NCBI GenBank assembly: GCA_963972255.1
Contig: CAXATO010000013.1
Location: forward strand, 1-64,000
Direction of reading: 5' to 3'
DNA: 64,000 nucleotides
Source of the DNA: UBA1479 sp002706405
Lineage (GTDB): Bacteria; Pseudomonadota; Alphaproteobacteria; Rhodospirillales; Casp-alpha2
The notes below the pieces were generated by a model, which was given only the letters and a program-made list of their open reading frames with translations, was not told where the DNA came from and ran no database searches. The position numbers and the translations under genes were made by a program. Shown here one piece after another: positions 19,974-28,568 of the stretch. Within the stretch, counting starts at the first letter, position 1. Each line of letters starts with the position of its first letter.

Positions 19974-21089
19974 TCAAACACGCATGGGCATAAGCACGAA
20001 CAGGGCGCTTTCGTCGCCCGATTCACGCAGCACCGTGGGCGAGGCCGCGTCGGCCATGGCCAGGGATGCGGTATCGCCTTCGATCTGGCGGGTGATGTCG
20101 AGCAGATAGGCCGCGTTGAACCCGATCTCCAGGCCGTCACCGTTGTAATCGACCTCGATCTCTTCCTCGGCCAGCCCGTGTTCGGGGCTGGACGCGGACA
20201 GCTTGAGCACGCCGGTGCCCAGGGTCAGCTTCACGGCGCGGGATTTCTCGGAAGAAATCGCCGACACGCGGTCGACGGCGTCGGCCAGCAGCTTGCGGTC
20301 GACGTCGAGCATCTTGTCGTTGTCGCGCGGGATGACCCGTTCGTAGTCGGGGAACGTGCCGTCGATCAGCTTGGAGGTGATGACGATGTCGTCGACGGCG
20401 AAGCGCGCCTTGGTTTCCGACAGGCCGACGAAGACCTCGCCGACGCTTTCGTCGATCAGCTTGCCCAGTTCCGTGACCACCTTGCGCGGCAGGATCACCC
20501 CGGGGATGCCGTCGGCGCCGTCGGGCAGCGGCACTTCGGCCGAGGCCAGGCGGTGGCCGTCCGTGGCCACGGCGCGCAGCACCTTGGTGCCGTCGCGTTC
20601 GGCGACATGCAGATAGATGCCGTTCAGGTAATAGCGCGTTTCCTCGGTCGAGATGGCGAACCGGGTGCGATCCAACAGCGTCTTCAGATCATGGACCGGC
20701 ATCTTGAACTGATGCGGCAGCTCGCCCGAGCCGAGAACGGGAAAATCTTCCGTCGGCAGGCAGGAAAGCGCGAATCGGGAGCGTCCGGCCTTGAGCACCA
20801 GTTGCCCGCCGCTTTCCTTTTCCATCACCACCTGGGCCCCTTCGGGCAGCTTGCGGACGATGTCGTAAAGGGTATGGGCGGGGGCCGTCGTCGCCCCGGC
20901 TTCGGCCACGTCCGCGGCGACACCTTCGACGATGTCCAGGTCCATGTCCGTGGCGTTGAGCGCCAGCTTGCCGTCGCCGGCTTCGATCTTCACGTTGGAA
21001 AGGATGGGGATGGTATTGCGGCGCTCTACAACGCTTTGCACGTGCCCAAGGCACTTCAACAAGGCGGCCCGCTCGATTGTCAGTTTCAT
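19974..21089 (-). CDS. dnaN: DNA polymerase III subunit beta (sliding clamp)
   Basis: Ring-shaped processivity clamp, 371 residues, the usual three-domain length. Starts MKLTIERAALLKCLGHVQSVVERRNTIPILSN in the family manner (only the pattern is cited) and ends with the conserved VLMPMRV tail. The interior contains ATDGHRLA and the hydrophobic cleft region typical of the clamp. It lies 307 bp after dnaA and is followed closely by recF, the common bacterial order. Confidence 0.97.
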   Translation of the reverse strand: MKLTIERAALLKCLGHVQSVVERRNTIPILSNVKIEAGDGKLALNATDMDLDIVEGVAADVAEAGATTAPAHTLYDIVRKLPEGAQVVMEKESGGQLVLKAGRSRFALSCLPTEDFPVLGSGELPHQFKMPVHDLKTLLDRTRFAISTEETRYYLNGIYLHVAERDGTKVLRAVATDGHRLASAEVPLPDGADGIPGVILPRKVVTELGKLIDESVGEVFVGLSETKARFAVDDIVITSKLIDGTFPDYERVIPRDNDKMLDVDRKLLADAVDRVSAISSEKSRAVKLTLGTGVLKLSASSPEHGLAEEEIEVDYNGDGLEIGFNAAYLLDITRQIEGDTASLAMADAASPTVLRESGDESALFVLMPMRV

Positions 21090-21396
21090 ATGTGCCGTCT
21101 ATCGCCGTTCAAAATTACATGCCGTTATCACGCTGTCGACGGGATGTTCCGGGCTTCCGACCGGCCCCTTTTCGGGCCGATCCGATGGCATCGAAACCGG
21201 GAATGGAACCTCCGCCCCAAGTGCCGAAAAACCCGGTCCGGAGCCCCCACCGAGAGCAGCGCGAAGGCACCCAGACGGGTGCCTTCTGACCAAGACGGCA
21301 TTATAGCAGAGGGCCTTGGATTCCGAAGCCTTTTCCCCGATTTTCAGGGTTACGGTCGAGACTTTTGAAGAGGCCTTCGCGCCACCCCCGAAGGGA
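21090..21396. other. dnaA-dnaN intergenic region with a perfect hairpin
   Basis: 307 bp between dnaA and dnaN (both read leftwards). It holds a perfect 10-bp stem, GAAGGCACCC/GGGTGCCTTC, with a 4-base loop at 21263-21286. No T-run follows on the leftward strand, so it is not a standard intrinsic terminator. The rest should carry a dnaN promoter, which I could not pin down. No gene is seen. Confidence 0.5.
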
Positions 21397-22812
21397 TCAG
21401 CCCTCAAGCATCCGGCGCAGCAGTTCGACATCCTCGTTGAAGCTGGAATCCTGCTCCCGCAGTTCCTCCACCTTCTTCACCGCATGCATGACCGTGGTGT
21501 GGTCGCGGCCGCCGAATTTACGCCCGATTTCCGGGAGCGAACGGGACGTCAGCTGCTTCGAGAGATACATGGCGACCTGACGCGGGCGGGCGACGGAGCG
21601 TGCCCGGCGGGCCGAATGCATGTCCGACACGCGGATGTTGAAATGGGTCGACACCCGCTTTTGGATTTCCTCGATGGTGACCCGCCGTTCCGACGCCTTG
21701 AGAAGGTCGTGCAGCACGTCCTGGCTGGTTTCCAAGGTGATGTCGCGGCCGACCAGCTGATGATGGGCGACCACCCGGTTCAGCGCCCCTTCGAGCTCAC
21801 GCACGTTGGACGTGATCTTATGGGCGAGGAATTCCATGACCTTCAGCGGCACCTCGACGCCCATATGCTCGCCCTTGGCCTGCAGAATGCCGAGGCGCAG
21901 CTCGTAGGTCGTCGCGTGAATGTCCGCGACCAGCCCGCAGTTGAGGCGCGAGATCAGACGTTCTTCCATGCCTTCCAGGTCGTTAGGCGACTTGTCGGCG
22001 GAAATGACGATCTGGCGGCCCTGATCGACCAGGGCGTTAAAGGTGTGGAAGAACTCTTCCTGGGTCGACTCCTTGCCCGAGATGAACTGGACATCGTCGA
22101 CCATCAGCACGTCGACGGAGCGGAACTGCTCCTTGAAGTCGACGGTGTTGTGCTCGCGGAGTGCCCGCACGAAGCGGTACATGAACTTTTCCGCCGACAG
22201 ATAGATGACGGAGCGGTCCGGCCGGGTCTTGCGCAGATGCCAGGCGATGGCGTGCATCAGGTGGGTCTTGCCGAGCCCGACCCCGCCGTAGAGGAACAGG
22301 GGGTTGAAGGGCACGACCTCGGCCTCGGCCACGCGGCGGGCGGCGGCATAGGCGAATTCGTTGGGCTTGCCGACGACGAAACGGTCGAAGGTATAGCGCT
22401 GATCAAGCGGCGCGCCGATGTCGTCCGCATGGGGGCCGTTGCCGATCCCGGTACCGTTCACCGGACCGGCCGGGGCCGCGTCTTCCTTGCGCGCCTCGGC
22501 GGGCTTGGTTTCGGGCCGGGCCGACGGCGCATGTTCCTGATGGATAACCACGTCGAGGCCGCCGGAGACCCCACGACCGTCCAACAGTTCCGACAACCGG
22601 TCCTGGTAATGGGCCTGGATCCATTCGCGCATGAAACGGGTCGGGACACCGGTGCGCACCGCGCTGCCGTTCTTCCCGATGAGCCGCATGGGCTTGATCC
22701 AGCTTTGGTAGGAGGCTTCGCCGATCTCGGCGCGCAGGGTTTCGCAAATTTCCGACCAGGTTTCCTGCAGGTCCTGGCAGGGCTCTACGTTTCGGCCATT
22801 CTGTTCCGTCAT
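21397..22812 (-). CDS. dnaA: chromosomal replication initiator DnaA
   Basis: 471 residues. Domain I covers about 1-90, followed by a variable Pro/Ala/Gly-rich linker. The AAA+ domain has NPLFLYGGVGLGKTHLMHAI (Walker A) and LMVDDVQFISGK (Walker B), and the C-terminal helix-turn-helix domain has SLPEIGRKFGGRDHTTVMHA, the DnaA-box binding signature. All key residues are present. The region upstream is long and AT-rich (see next entry), and replication genes dnaN, recF and gyrB follow. Confidence 0.97.
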   Translation of the reverse strand: MTEQNGRNVEPCQDLQETWSEICETLRAEIGEASYQSWIKPMRLIGKNGSAVRTGVPTRFMREWIQAHYQDRLSELLDGRGVSGGLDVVIHQEHAPSARPETKPAEARKEDAAPAGPVNGTGIGNGPHADDIGAPLDQRYTFDRFVVGKPNEFAYAAARRVAEAEVVPFNPLFLYGGVGLGKTHLMHAIAWHLRKTRPDRSVIYLSAEKFMYRFVRALREHNTVDFKEQFRSVDVLMVDDVQFISGKESTQEEFFHTFNALVDQGRQIVISADKSPNDLEGMEERLISRLNCGLVADIHATTYELRLGILQAKGEHMGVEVPLKVMEFLAHKITSNVRELEGALNRVVAHHQLVGRDITLETSQDVLHDLLKASERRVTIEEIQKRVSTHFNIRVSDMHSARRARSVARPRQVAMYLSKQLTSRSLPEIGRKFGGRDHTTVMHAVKKVEELREQDSSFNEDVELLRRMLEG

Positions 22813-23393
22813 CTTGCCACCAACAATAAGTCCCGCCCGTTCGGACGGCGCTTGTTTTCATTATCAGGGGGGACCGGCGGCAATATGCCATGGCTCCCCC
22901 TCCCTGGGTGTTGGGAGGCGATGAGGTCCGGTGGGGACAACCACCGTCCGGCGCTGTCGCGGGTCTGTCCTTATTAACATCGGCCGCCATGTCAGAAACC
23001 GGAACCGGTTCCGTCACGCCGCCACCTCTCTAGAGCCGCAAGAGACGACGTCGCATGAGCGACGAACACATCAGACCTTGTCCGCGACACACCCCCCTTA
23101 GGTTTGGCTTTTTAGCCTATTATTAAATAACGAATTATTTCGGTATTCGAGTAATAGAAAGAATTAATCTTAACACTCATTAAAACGGCAGGGATCGCAA
23201 AGAAAAAAGGGATGTCTTTTGTTCAAAACTCCTTTCTCTTTATTTGGCCTATATCGACCGAGAGTCGTCTTCGTGAGATCGTCGGCTGGCGCGAAGCCCC
23301 CAACGACGATCGGGATATTACGGACGCGGTCCGCAGTTGGCAATGAGACGAATCGCGAACGAGGGCCAATTTCGCAAAATAATTCCCTTGACA

Positions 23394-23421
23394 AAAAAAG
23401 CCCTGAGAGTCCCTCCGGGCC
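23394..23421 (-). terminator. second intrinsic terminator downstream of rpsT
   Basis: On the leftward strand a GCCC/GGGC stem with an inner GAG/CTC pairing is followed directly by seven T. It lies about 70 bp beyond the rpsT terminator and about 580 bp before dnaA, so it either backs up rpsT termination or ends a separate short transcript. Confidence 0.6.
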
Positions 23422-23492
23422 TCTTTGCGGCAGCCTCCGGCGACCGCAATTTACCGAGTCTCAGCAATGACATGGGAGATCATTCGGGCATG

Positions 23493-23518
23493 AAAAAGGC
23501 CGTGCTTTCGGCACGGCC
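23493..23518 (-). terminator. intrinsic terminator of rpsT
   Basis: Perfect 8-bp stem GGCCGTGC/GCACGGCC with a 5-base loop, followed on the leftward strand by five T. It begins 32 bp after the rpsT stop codon. Confidence 0.85.
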
Positions 23519-23550
23519 CTTTCGGTCTTCGATCGCGGTCGGGAACGCCC

Positions 23551-23817
23551 TTAGGCGGACATGCCCTTGATCTGCTTGACCAGGCGCGACAGCTTGCGCG
23601 ACGCCATGTTGGTATGCAGGACACCCTTCTGCGCACCGCGCATGATGAGCGGCTGCGCGTCCTTGAAGGCTTCCTTGGCGGCGGCGGCATCGCCACCGGC
23701 AATGGCCATTTCGACCTTGCGGATCGAGGTGCGCACGGCGCTCAGGCGCGTGCGGTTGACCTGCGTACGGCGGGCCGTTTGACGAATGCGTTTCTTGGCC
23801 GAGGCATGATGTGCCAT
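23551..23817 (-). CDS. rpsT: 30S ribosomal protein S20
   Basis: Primary 16S rRNA-binding protein, 88 residues, starting MAHHASAKKRIRQT and ending SRLVKQIKGMSA, the normal S20 pattern: highly basic helices with Ala-rich faces. Monocistronic with its own terminator. Its position between dnaA and an enoyl-CoA hydratase gene is usual in this group. Confidence 0.97.
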   Translation of the reverse strand: MAHHASAKKRIRQTARRTQVNRTRLSAVRTSIRKVEMAIAGGDAAAAKEAFKDAQPLIMRGAQKGVLHTNMASRKLSRLVKQIKGMSA

Positions 23818-23953
23818 CTGGACACCCTTTTCTAACTCTGGGTCTGAATTCGGAAGGCGCGGTTATATCGGCGGGCCGGACCCAGGTCAAGCCCGGAAAA
23901 CCAAGCCCCGTAAACCGCTCCCCGGGCCACCCCGCGGCGGCCGCGCGGCTTGC

Positions 23954-24730
23954 TCAGCGGTTGTTGAATTCCGGCTTCCGCTTGTCGGCGAAGGCGGCCA
24001 TGCCTTCTTTCTGGTCCTCGGTGCCGAAGGTCGCGTGGAACATGCGCCGTTCGAACCGCACGCCTTCGGACAGGGTCGTCTCGAACGCGCGGTTGACGGC
24101 CTCCTTGGCGAGCATGGAAATGGGCCGCGACATGCCGGCGATGGTGGTCGCCGTCTTGACCGCGTCCTCGACCAGATCAGCCGCCGGCACGATGCGCGCG
24201 ACCAGGCCGGCGCGCTCGGCTTCCTCGGCGTCCATCATGCGCCCGGTCAGGCACATTTCCATGGCCTTGGCCTTGCCCACGGCGCGGGTCAGGCGCTGCG
24301 TGCCGCCGGCGCCGGGGATCGTGCCGATGGTGATTTCCGGCTGGCCGAACTTGGCATTGTCGCCGGCGATGATCAGGTCGCACATCATGGCGACCTCGCA
24401 GCCGCCGCCGAGCGCATAGCCCGCCACGGCGGCGATCACCGGCTTGCGGCAGGTGGTGATGCGTTCCCAATCCTTGGTGATGAAATCGCTTTTATAGGCG
24501 TCCATCCAGCTTTGGCCCTGCATCTCCTTGATGTCGGCGCCGGCGGCGAAGGCCTTTTCCGACCCGGTGATGACGATGGCGCCGATGGCGTCGTCCGCTT
24601 CGAAGGCATCCAACGCGTCGCGCATTTCCCCGACCAGGGCCTTGTTCAGCGCGTTCAGCGCCTTGGGTCGGTTGAGGGTGATCAGCCCGACGGCGCCGCG
24701 GGTTTCAACGATGATGTTTTCGTAAGCCAT
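23954..24730 (-). CDS. enoyl-CoA hydratase
   Basis: Crotonase-fold enzyme of 258 residues that hydrates trans-2-enoyl-CoA in fatty-acid beta-oxidation. The oxyanion-hole segments are AFAAGADIKEM and AGYALGGGCEVAMMCD, and the two catalytic glutamates fall in GGGCEVA and FGQPEITIGTIPGAGGTQRL, as in rat mitochondrial hydratase. The C-terminus KRKPEFNNR is also typical. Substrate range cannot be read from sequence. Lies between rpsT and a small secreted protein gene, all leftward, with gaps that allow separate promoters. Confidence 0.9.
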   Translation of the reverse strand: MAYENIIVETRGAVGLITLNRPKALNALNKALVGEMRDALDAFEADDAIGAIVITGSEKAFAAGADIKEMQGQSWMDAYKSDFITKDWERITTCRKPVIAAVAGYALGGGCEVAMMCDLIIAGDNAKFGQPEITIGTIPGAGGTQRLTRAVGKAKAMEMCLTGRMMDAEEAERAGLVARIVPAADLVEDAVKTATTIAGMSRPISMLAKEAVNRAFETTLSEGVRFERRMFHATFGTEDQKEGMAAFADKRKPEFNNR

Positions 24731-24788
24731 GAGGGTCGCTTCCGTTCCTTAATATGAGTGGTCTTGATATGTCGTCGGCGCGGGCCGG

Positions 24789-25154
24789 TCAGGGACCCGG
24801 CGCCAGGCGGAACCGCACGGTCGGCACGGGGCCTTCCGGGAATTCCAGATGCAGGGTTTCCCCTTCGCGGCGGTACTGGCCGCTTTTAATCTTTTCCCAG
24901 CCAAGCTGCGGCAGGCTGGCGTCGTAGAACGCCCGCACCTGGGCCTGGTCCCGGTCGCCGGTCAGGGCCTGGGCTTCGACGATGCGCCCGGCCGGTGTTT
25001 CGAACACCACCCCGGCGTCGGGGATGTCGGTCAGGCCCGGCATCAGCGGCAGGTCGTCGATGCCGCCGACGAATTGCGCCTGCGCAGGCAGCACCGCCGC
25101 CAGCCACAGAAGGGCGGCGACGACAGCGGGACGCAAGCGGGTAATCAGGATCAT
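24789..25154 (-). CDS. small secreted protein of unknown function
   Basis: 121 residues. An N-terminal signal peptide is clear: basic MILITRLRP, a hydrophobic core VVAALLWLAAVL and a cleavage site PAQAQ at about 25-28. The mature part is about 95 residues with no cysteines, containing PAGRIVEAQA and FYDASLPQLGWEK, which looks like a compact alpha/beta periplasmic domain. I do not recognise a function. The ATG was chosen because it opens the signal peptide; the frame extends upstream into mutM. It begins 14 bp after mutM, so the two are probably cotranscribed. Confidence 0.75.
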   Translation of the reverse strand: MILITRLRPAVVAALLWLAAVLPAQAQFVGGIDDLPLMPGLTDIPDAGVVFETPAGRIVEAQALTGDRDQAQVRAFYDASLPQLGWEKIKSGQYRREGETLHLEFPEGPVPTVRFRLAPGP

Positions 25155-25168
25155 GGCCCGGTGATACC

Positions 25169-25999
25169 TTACCTCTGGCAGCGAGGACAGTAGAAAGTCG
25201 AACGCCCGGCCTGGGGGATCTGCTGGACCGGCCCGCCGCAACCGTCATGGCGGCAGGGCTCTCCGGTGCGGCCGTAGACGTCGAAGGAATGCTGGAAATA
25301 GCCCAATTCCCCGTCGGGGCGGATGTGATCGCGCAAGCTTGAACCGCCCGACGCGATGGCGTCCTTGAGCACGGCCTTGACCGCCTGGGCCAGCTTTTCG
25401 GCCCGCCCGCCCTGCACCGTATGGGCCAGCCGTTTGGGGGAGATGCCGGCGCGGTAGAGGGCTTCGCAGGCATAGATGTTGCCGACCCCGGCGACCACTT
25501 TCTGGTCCAGCAAGGCGACCTTTATGGGCGTCTTTCGACCCTTCAGCCGCGCCGCCAGGGCCTTCCCGTTAAAGGCGTCGTCGTCGAGCGGCTCCGGCCC
25601 CAGCTTGGCCAGCATGGGATAGGACGCCAGATCGGCGGCGGCCCATAAATCCATGAAACCGAAGCGGCGCGGGTCGTTGTAATGAACCTCGCCGCCGCCG
25701 GACATCTTGAAGATCACATGGTCATGCTTTTCTTCCGGGAAGGCATGGGCACCTAAGCGAAAGCTGCCCGACATGCCGAGATGGGCGATCAGCACGTCCG
25801 GGCCGTCGAGATCGATCATCAGGAACTTGGCGCGGCGGCGGATATCGACCACGGTGCGGCCCGTGAGCCGCTGGCCGAAGCCGTCGGGCAGGGGAAAGCG
25901 CAGGTCGGCGCGGCGCGGGATCACCGCGTCCAGGCGCTTGCCCTGCATGGCGGGCATCAGCCCCCGGCGAACGGTTTCGACTTCAGGCAGTTCGGGCAT
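25169..25999 (-). CDS. mutM: formamidopyrimidine-DNA glycosylase
   Basis: Base-excision repair enzyme removing 8-oxoguanine and Fapy lesions with AP-lyase activity. 276 residues. MPELPEVETVRRGL supplies the N-terminal proline nucleophile and Glu at position 3; KVVAGVGNIYACEALYRAGISP is the helix-two-turn-helix; the C-terminal zinc finger uses the pairs in EPCRHDGC and YCPRCQR. All catalytic features are intact. Divergent from ubiE with 82 bp between starts. Confidence 0.96.
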   Translation of the reverse strand: MPELPEVETVRRGLMPAMQGKRLDAVIPRRADLRFPLPDGFGQRLTGRTVVDIRRRAKFLMIDLDGPDVLIAHLGMSGSFRLGAHAFPEEKHDHVIFKMSGGGEVHYNDPRRFGFMDLWAAADLASYPMLAKLGPEPLDDDAFNGKALAARLKGRKTPIKVALLDQKVVAGVGNIYACEALYRAGISPKRLAHTVQGGRAEKLAQAVKAVLKDAIASGGSSLRDHIRPDGELGYFQHSFDVYGRTGEPCRHDGCGGPVQQIPQAGRSTFYCPRCQR

Positions 26000-26081
26000 G
26001 GCGGGTCTTCGGGCAAGGAAACGACGGGTAAGGTTCAAGGAACGTAGCCTGTCCCGGCCCGTTACGCTATGTTCCATCGCC

Positions 26082-26894
26082 ATGATCAAAGAGACGCCCG
26101 AAACCCCTGATAACGCGGACACATCCGCGTCCCCCCCCGCCGCCGCCGGCACGACTCACTTCGGCTTCCGCCAGGTCGCCGAGGACGAAAAGGCGGGCCT
26201 GGTGCGGGGCGTGTTCGACAGCGTCGCCTCCAAATACGATCTCATGAATGACCTGATGTCGCTCGGCATCCACCGGCTGTGGAAAGCGGCCATGTTGGAT
26301 TGGCTGCGGCCCCGGCCCGGCATGACCTTGCTCGACGTCGGCGGCGGCACGGGCGACATCGCCTTTCGGTTCCTTGAGCGCGGCGGTGGCCCGGTCGCGG
26401 TCTGCGACATCAATACGGAGATGCTGAAAGTGGGCAAGGCCCGCGCCATCGACCAGGGCATGCTGAAGGGCCGCGCCGAGGGCGGCATCGACTGGGTCAC
26501 CGGCGATGCGGAAAACCTGCCCTTTCCCGACAATTCCTTCGACGCCTATACCACCGCTTTCTGCATCCGCAACGTGACCCATCCGGAAAACGCCCTGGCC
26601 GAGGCCAAGCGCGTGCTGAAACCCGGCGGGCGCTTCCTCTGCCTGGAATTTTCCAAGGTCGCCCTGCCGGTGCTCGACGAAATCTACGACCGCTGGTCCT
26701 TCAAGGTGCTGCCCGTGCTGGGTGAGAAGATCGCCGGCGACCGGGATTCCTACCAATACCTGGCGGAAAGCATCCGCCGTTTCCCGCCCCAGGAAGAATT
26801 CAAGACCATGATCGGCGCCGCCGGCCTGGCCCAGGCCGACTACCGCAACCTGACCGGCGGGATCGCGGCCATCCATTCCGCCTGGCGCACCTGA
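26082..26894 (+). CDS. ubiE: ubiquinone/menaquinone methyltransferase UbiE
   Basis: SAM-dependent C-methyltransferase of quinone biosynthesis, 270 residues. SAM motif LLDVGGGTGDIAFRF; family motifs VFDSVASKYDLMNDLMSLGIHRLWK and GDAENLPFPDNSFDAYTTAFCIRNV; the C-terminal NLTGGIAAIHSAWR is the Pfam Ubie tail. The ATG chosen gives MIKETPETPDN; the frame extends further upstream but into mutM antisense. Followed after 23 bp by ubiB. Confidence 0.95.
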   Translation: MIKETPETPDNADTSASPPAAAGTTHFGFRQVAEDEKAGLVRGVFDSVASKYDLMNDLMSLGIHRLWKAAMLDWLRPRPGMTLLDVGGGTGDIAFRFLERGGGPVAVCDINTEMLKVGKARAIDQGMLKGRAEGGIDWVTGDAENLPFPDNSFDAYTTAFCIRNVTHPENALAEAKRVLKPGGRFLCLEFSKVALPVLDEIYDRWSFKVLPVLGEKIAGDRDSYQYLAESIRRFPPQEEFKTMIGAAGLAQADYRNLTGGIAAIHSAWRT

Positions 26895-26917
26895 AACCGG
26901 CCCGGGACCCACAACGC

Positions 26918-28459
26918 ATGAGCGGTCATCTCTCCAATCTCTGGCGCCTGTTCGCCATCGCCCGCCTGCTGGCCCGCCACGACGCCCTGTTCCCGCTCGA
27001 AGACCTGGGCGTCGCCCCGGCCGTCGCCAAGGTGGCCAAGCTGTTGTCCAAGCGCGCCGTGCCGGGCCGGCCGGGCCAGCGCCTGGCCAATGCGCTTTCC
27101 GAAGCCGGCCCCAGCTTCATCAAGCTGGGCCAGGCGCTGTCGACCCGCCCGGATTTGCTGGGCGAGGAAATCACCCAGGACCTGGCGCAGCTGCAGGACG
27201 ACCTGCCGCCCTTTTCCACGGAACAGGCCCGCGAAACCATCGAGCAGGAATTCCAGGTGCCGGTGGAAACCCTGTTCGCGTCCTTCGACGACGAACCCGT
27301 GGCCGCGGCTTCCATCGCCCAGGTCCATTTCGCCGAGACGACGGACGGCGACAAGGTCGCGGTCAAGATCCTGCGCCCGGGGATCGAGGCCCGGTTCCGC
27401 CGCGATCTCGACCTGTTCCGCTGGGCCGCCCAGGTGATGGAGCGGGCCCGCCCGGATTTGAAGCGCCTGAAACCCCGCGAGGTGGTGGAAACCATCGCCC
27501 AGTCGGTGGAGCTGGAGATGGACCTGCGGTTCGAAGCCGCCGCCGCCGCCGAAATGGCCGACAATTTCGAAGGCGACGACACCTTCATCATTCCCGCCGT
27601 CGATTGGGCACGCACGGGATCGCGGGTGCTGACGACGGAACGCATCGACGGCTTTCCCATCAACGACGTGGACGCCATCACCGCCGCCGGGATCGATCCC
27701 AAGACCGTGGTCGAGAACGCGGCCCGCGCGTTCTTCAACCAGGTGTTCCGCGACGGCTTCTTCCATGCCGACCTGCACCCGGGCAATCTGTTCGTCATGG
27801 CGGACGGGGCGATCGGCGCCGTCGACTTCGGCATCATGGGCCGGGTCGACAAGAAGACCCGGCGGAATCTCGGCGAAATGCTGCTGGGCTTTTTGACCCG
27901 CGATTACCGCCGCGCGGCCGAAGTGCATTTCGAGGCCGGCTGGGTGCCCCGCGACAAATCCGTCGACGCCTTCACCCAGGCCTGCCGCTCCATCGCCGAG
28001 CCGATTTTGGACAAGCCCCAGCACGAGATTTCCATCGGCCGCCTGCTGGGCCAGCTGTTCCAGGTCACGGAAACCTTCGCCATGGAAACCCAGCCGCAAT
28101 TGCTGCTGCTGCAGAAAACCATGCTGACCGCCGAAGGGGTGAGCCGCAAACTCTACCCCGACACCAACATGTGGGTGCTGGCCCGCCCGCTGATCGAAGA
28201 CTGGATGCGCGCCAACCTGGGCCCCGAGGCCAAGGTCGCGGACACCCTGCAGGGCCTGGCCCAGGCGGCGGAACGCCTGCCGCGCGTCATGGAAGACCTG
28301 GAAATCGGCGCCCGCAGACTGGCCGAAGGCCGCCTGACCCTCGACCCGGAAACCATCCGCCTGCTCCGCGACGGCGAAGACAAACCCCGCACCCCGGTCC
28401 TGCTCTGGATCATCGTCGCCGTTCTGGCGGTGATTTTTGCCTACAACCTGATGGACTGA
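26918..28459 (+). CDS. ubiB: ubiquinone biosynthesis protein UbiB (ABC1/ADCK kinase-like)
   Basis: 513 residues of the UbiB atypical kinase-like family, needed for ubiquinone biosynthesis as an accessory ATPase rather than a methyl- or hydroxylase. KxGQ motif FIKLGQALSTRPDLL near residues 67-81; Ala-rich loop VAAASIAQVH; DGFFHADLHPGNLFV and AVDFGIMG as the catalytic-loop and DFG equivalents. A single C-terminal membrane anchor, LLWIIVAVLAVIFAYNL, ends the protein. Downstream of ubiE in one operon. Confidence 0.95.
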   Translation: MSGHLSNLWRLFAIARLLARHDALFPLEDLGVAPAVAKVAKLLSKRAVPGRPGQRLANALSEAGPSFIKLGQALSTRPDLLGEEITQDLAQLQDDLPPFSTEQARETIEQEFQVPVETLFASFDDEPVAAASIAQVHFAETTDGDKVAVKILRPGIEARFRRDLDLFRWAAQVMERARPDLKRLKPREVVETIAQSVELEMDLRFEAAAAAEMADNFEGDDTFIIPAVDWARTGSRVLTTERIDGFPINDVDAITAAGIDPKTVVENAARAFFNQVFRDGFFHADLHPGNLFVMADGAIGAVDFGIMGRVDKKTRRNLGEMLLGFLTRDYRRAAEVHFEAGWVPRDKSVDAFTQACRSIAEPILDKPQHEISIGRLLGQLFQVTETFAMETQPQLLLLQKTMLTAEGVSRKLYPDTNMWVLARPLIEDWMRANLGPEAKVADTLQGLAQAAERLPRVMEDLEIGARRLAEGRLTLDPETIRLLRDGEDKPRTPVLLWIIVAVLAVIFAYNLMD

Positions 28460-28568
28460 CGGGTCGCCCCTTAATCTTGCCGGGGGGTAATATTTACTTT
28501 AAGTACACTGTTCTTTGCGTATTTATAGGGGCCGGGAATGATCGGCCAGCAAGGGACAGCCCAGGAAC

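Larger units (their letters stand above)
22813..23550. other. 738-bp dnaA-rpsT intergenic region, candidate oriC
   Basis: Non-coding by appearance; short frames here have no recognisable product. A strongly AT-rich block (about 23103-23190) contrasts with the GC-rich surroundings and could be a duplex-unwinding element. DnaA-box-like words are weak: TTATTAACA at 22971-22979 has one mismatch to TTATNCACA, and the reverse word at 22932-22940 has two. A small hairpin GGCT-TTTT-AGCC is at 23106-23117. The right end holds two leftward terminators downstream of rpsT. Position next to dnaA supports an origin; lack of good boxes argues against certainty, since several alphaproteobacteria place oriC elsewhere. 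Confidence 0.35.

Noticed and set aside
23164..23183. TTAA pairs in the AT-rich block, resembling CtrA sites.
   Set aside because: The spacing is six (or two, or twelve), not the seven needed for TTAA-N7-TTAA.
23170..23470. Short frames of 74 and 83 codons in the dnaA-rpsT gap.
   Set aside because: AT-rich non-coding DNA; no SD and no family resemblance; they overlap terminator structures.
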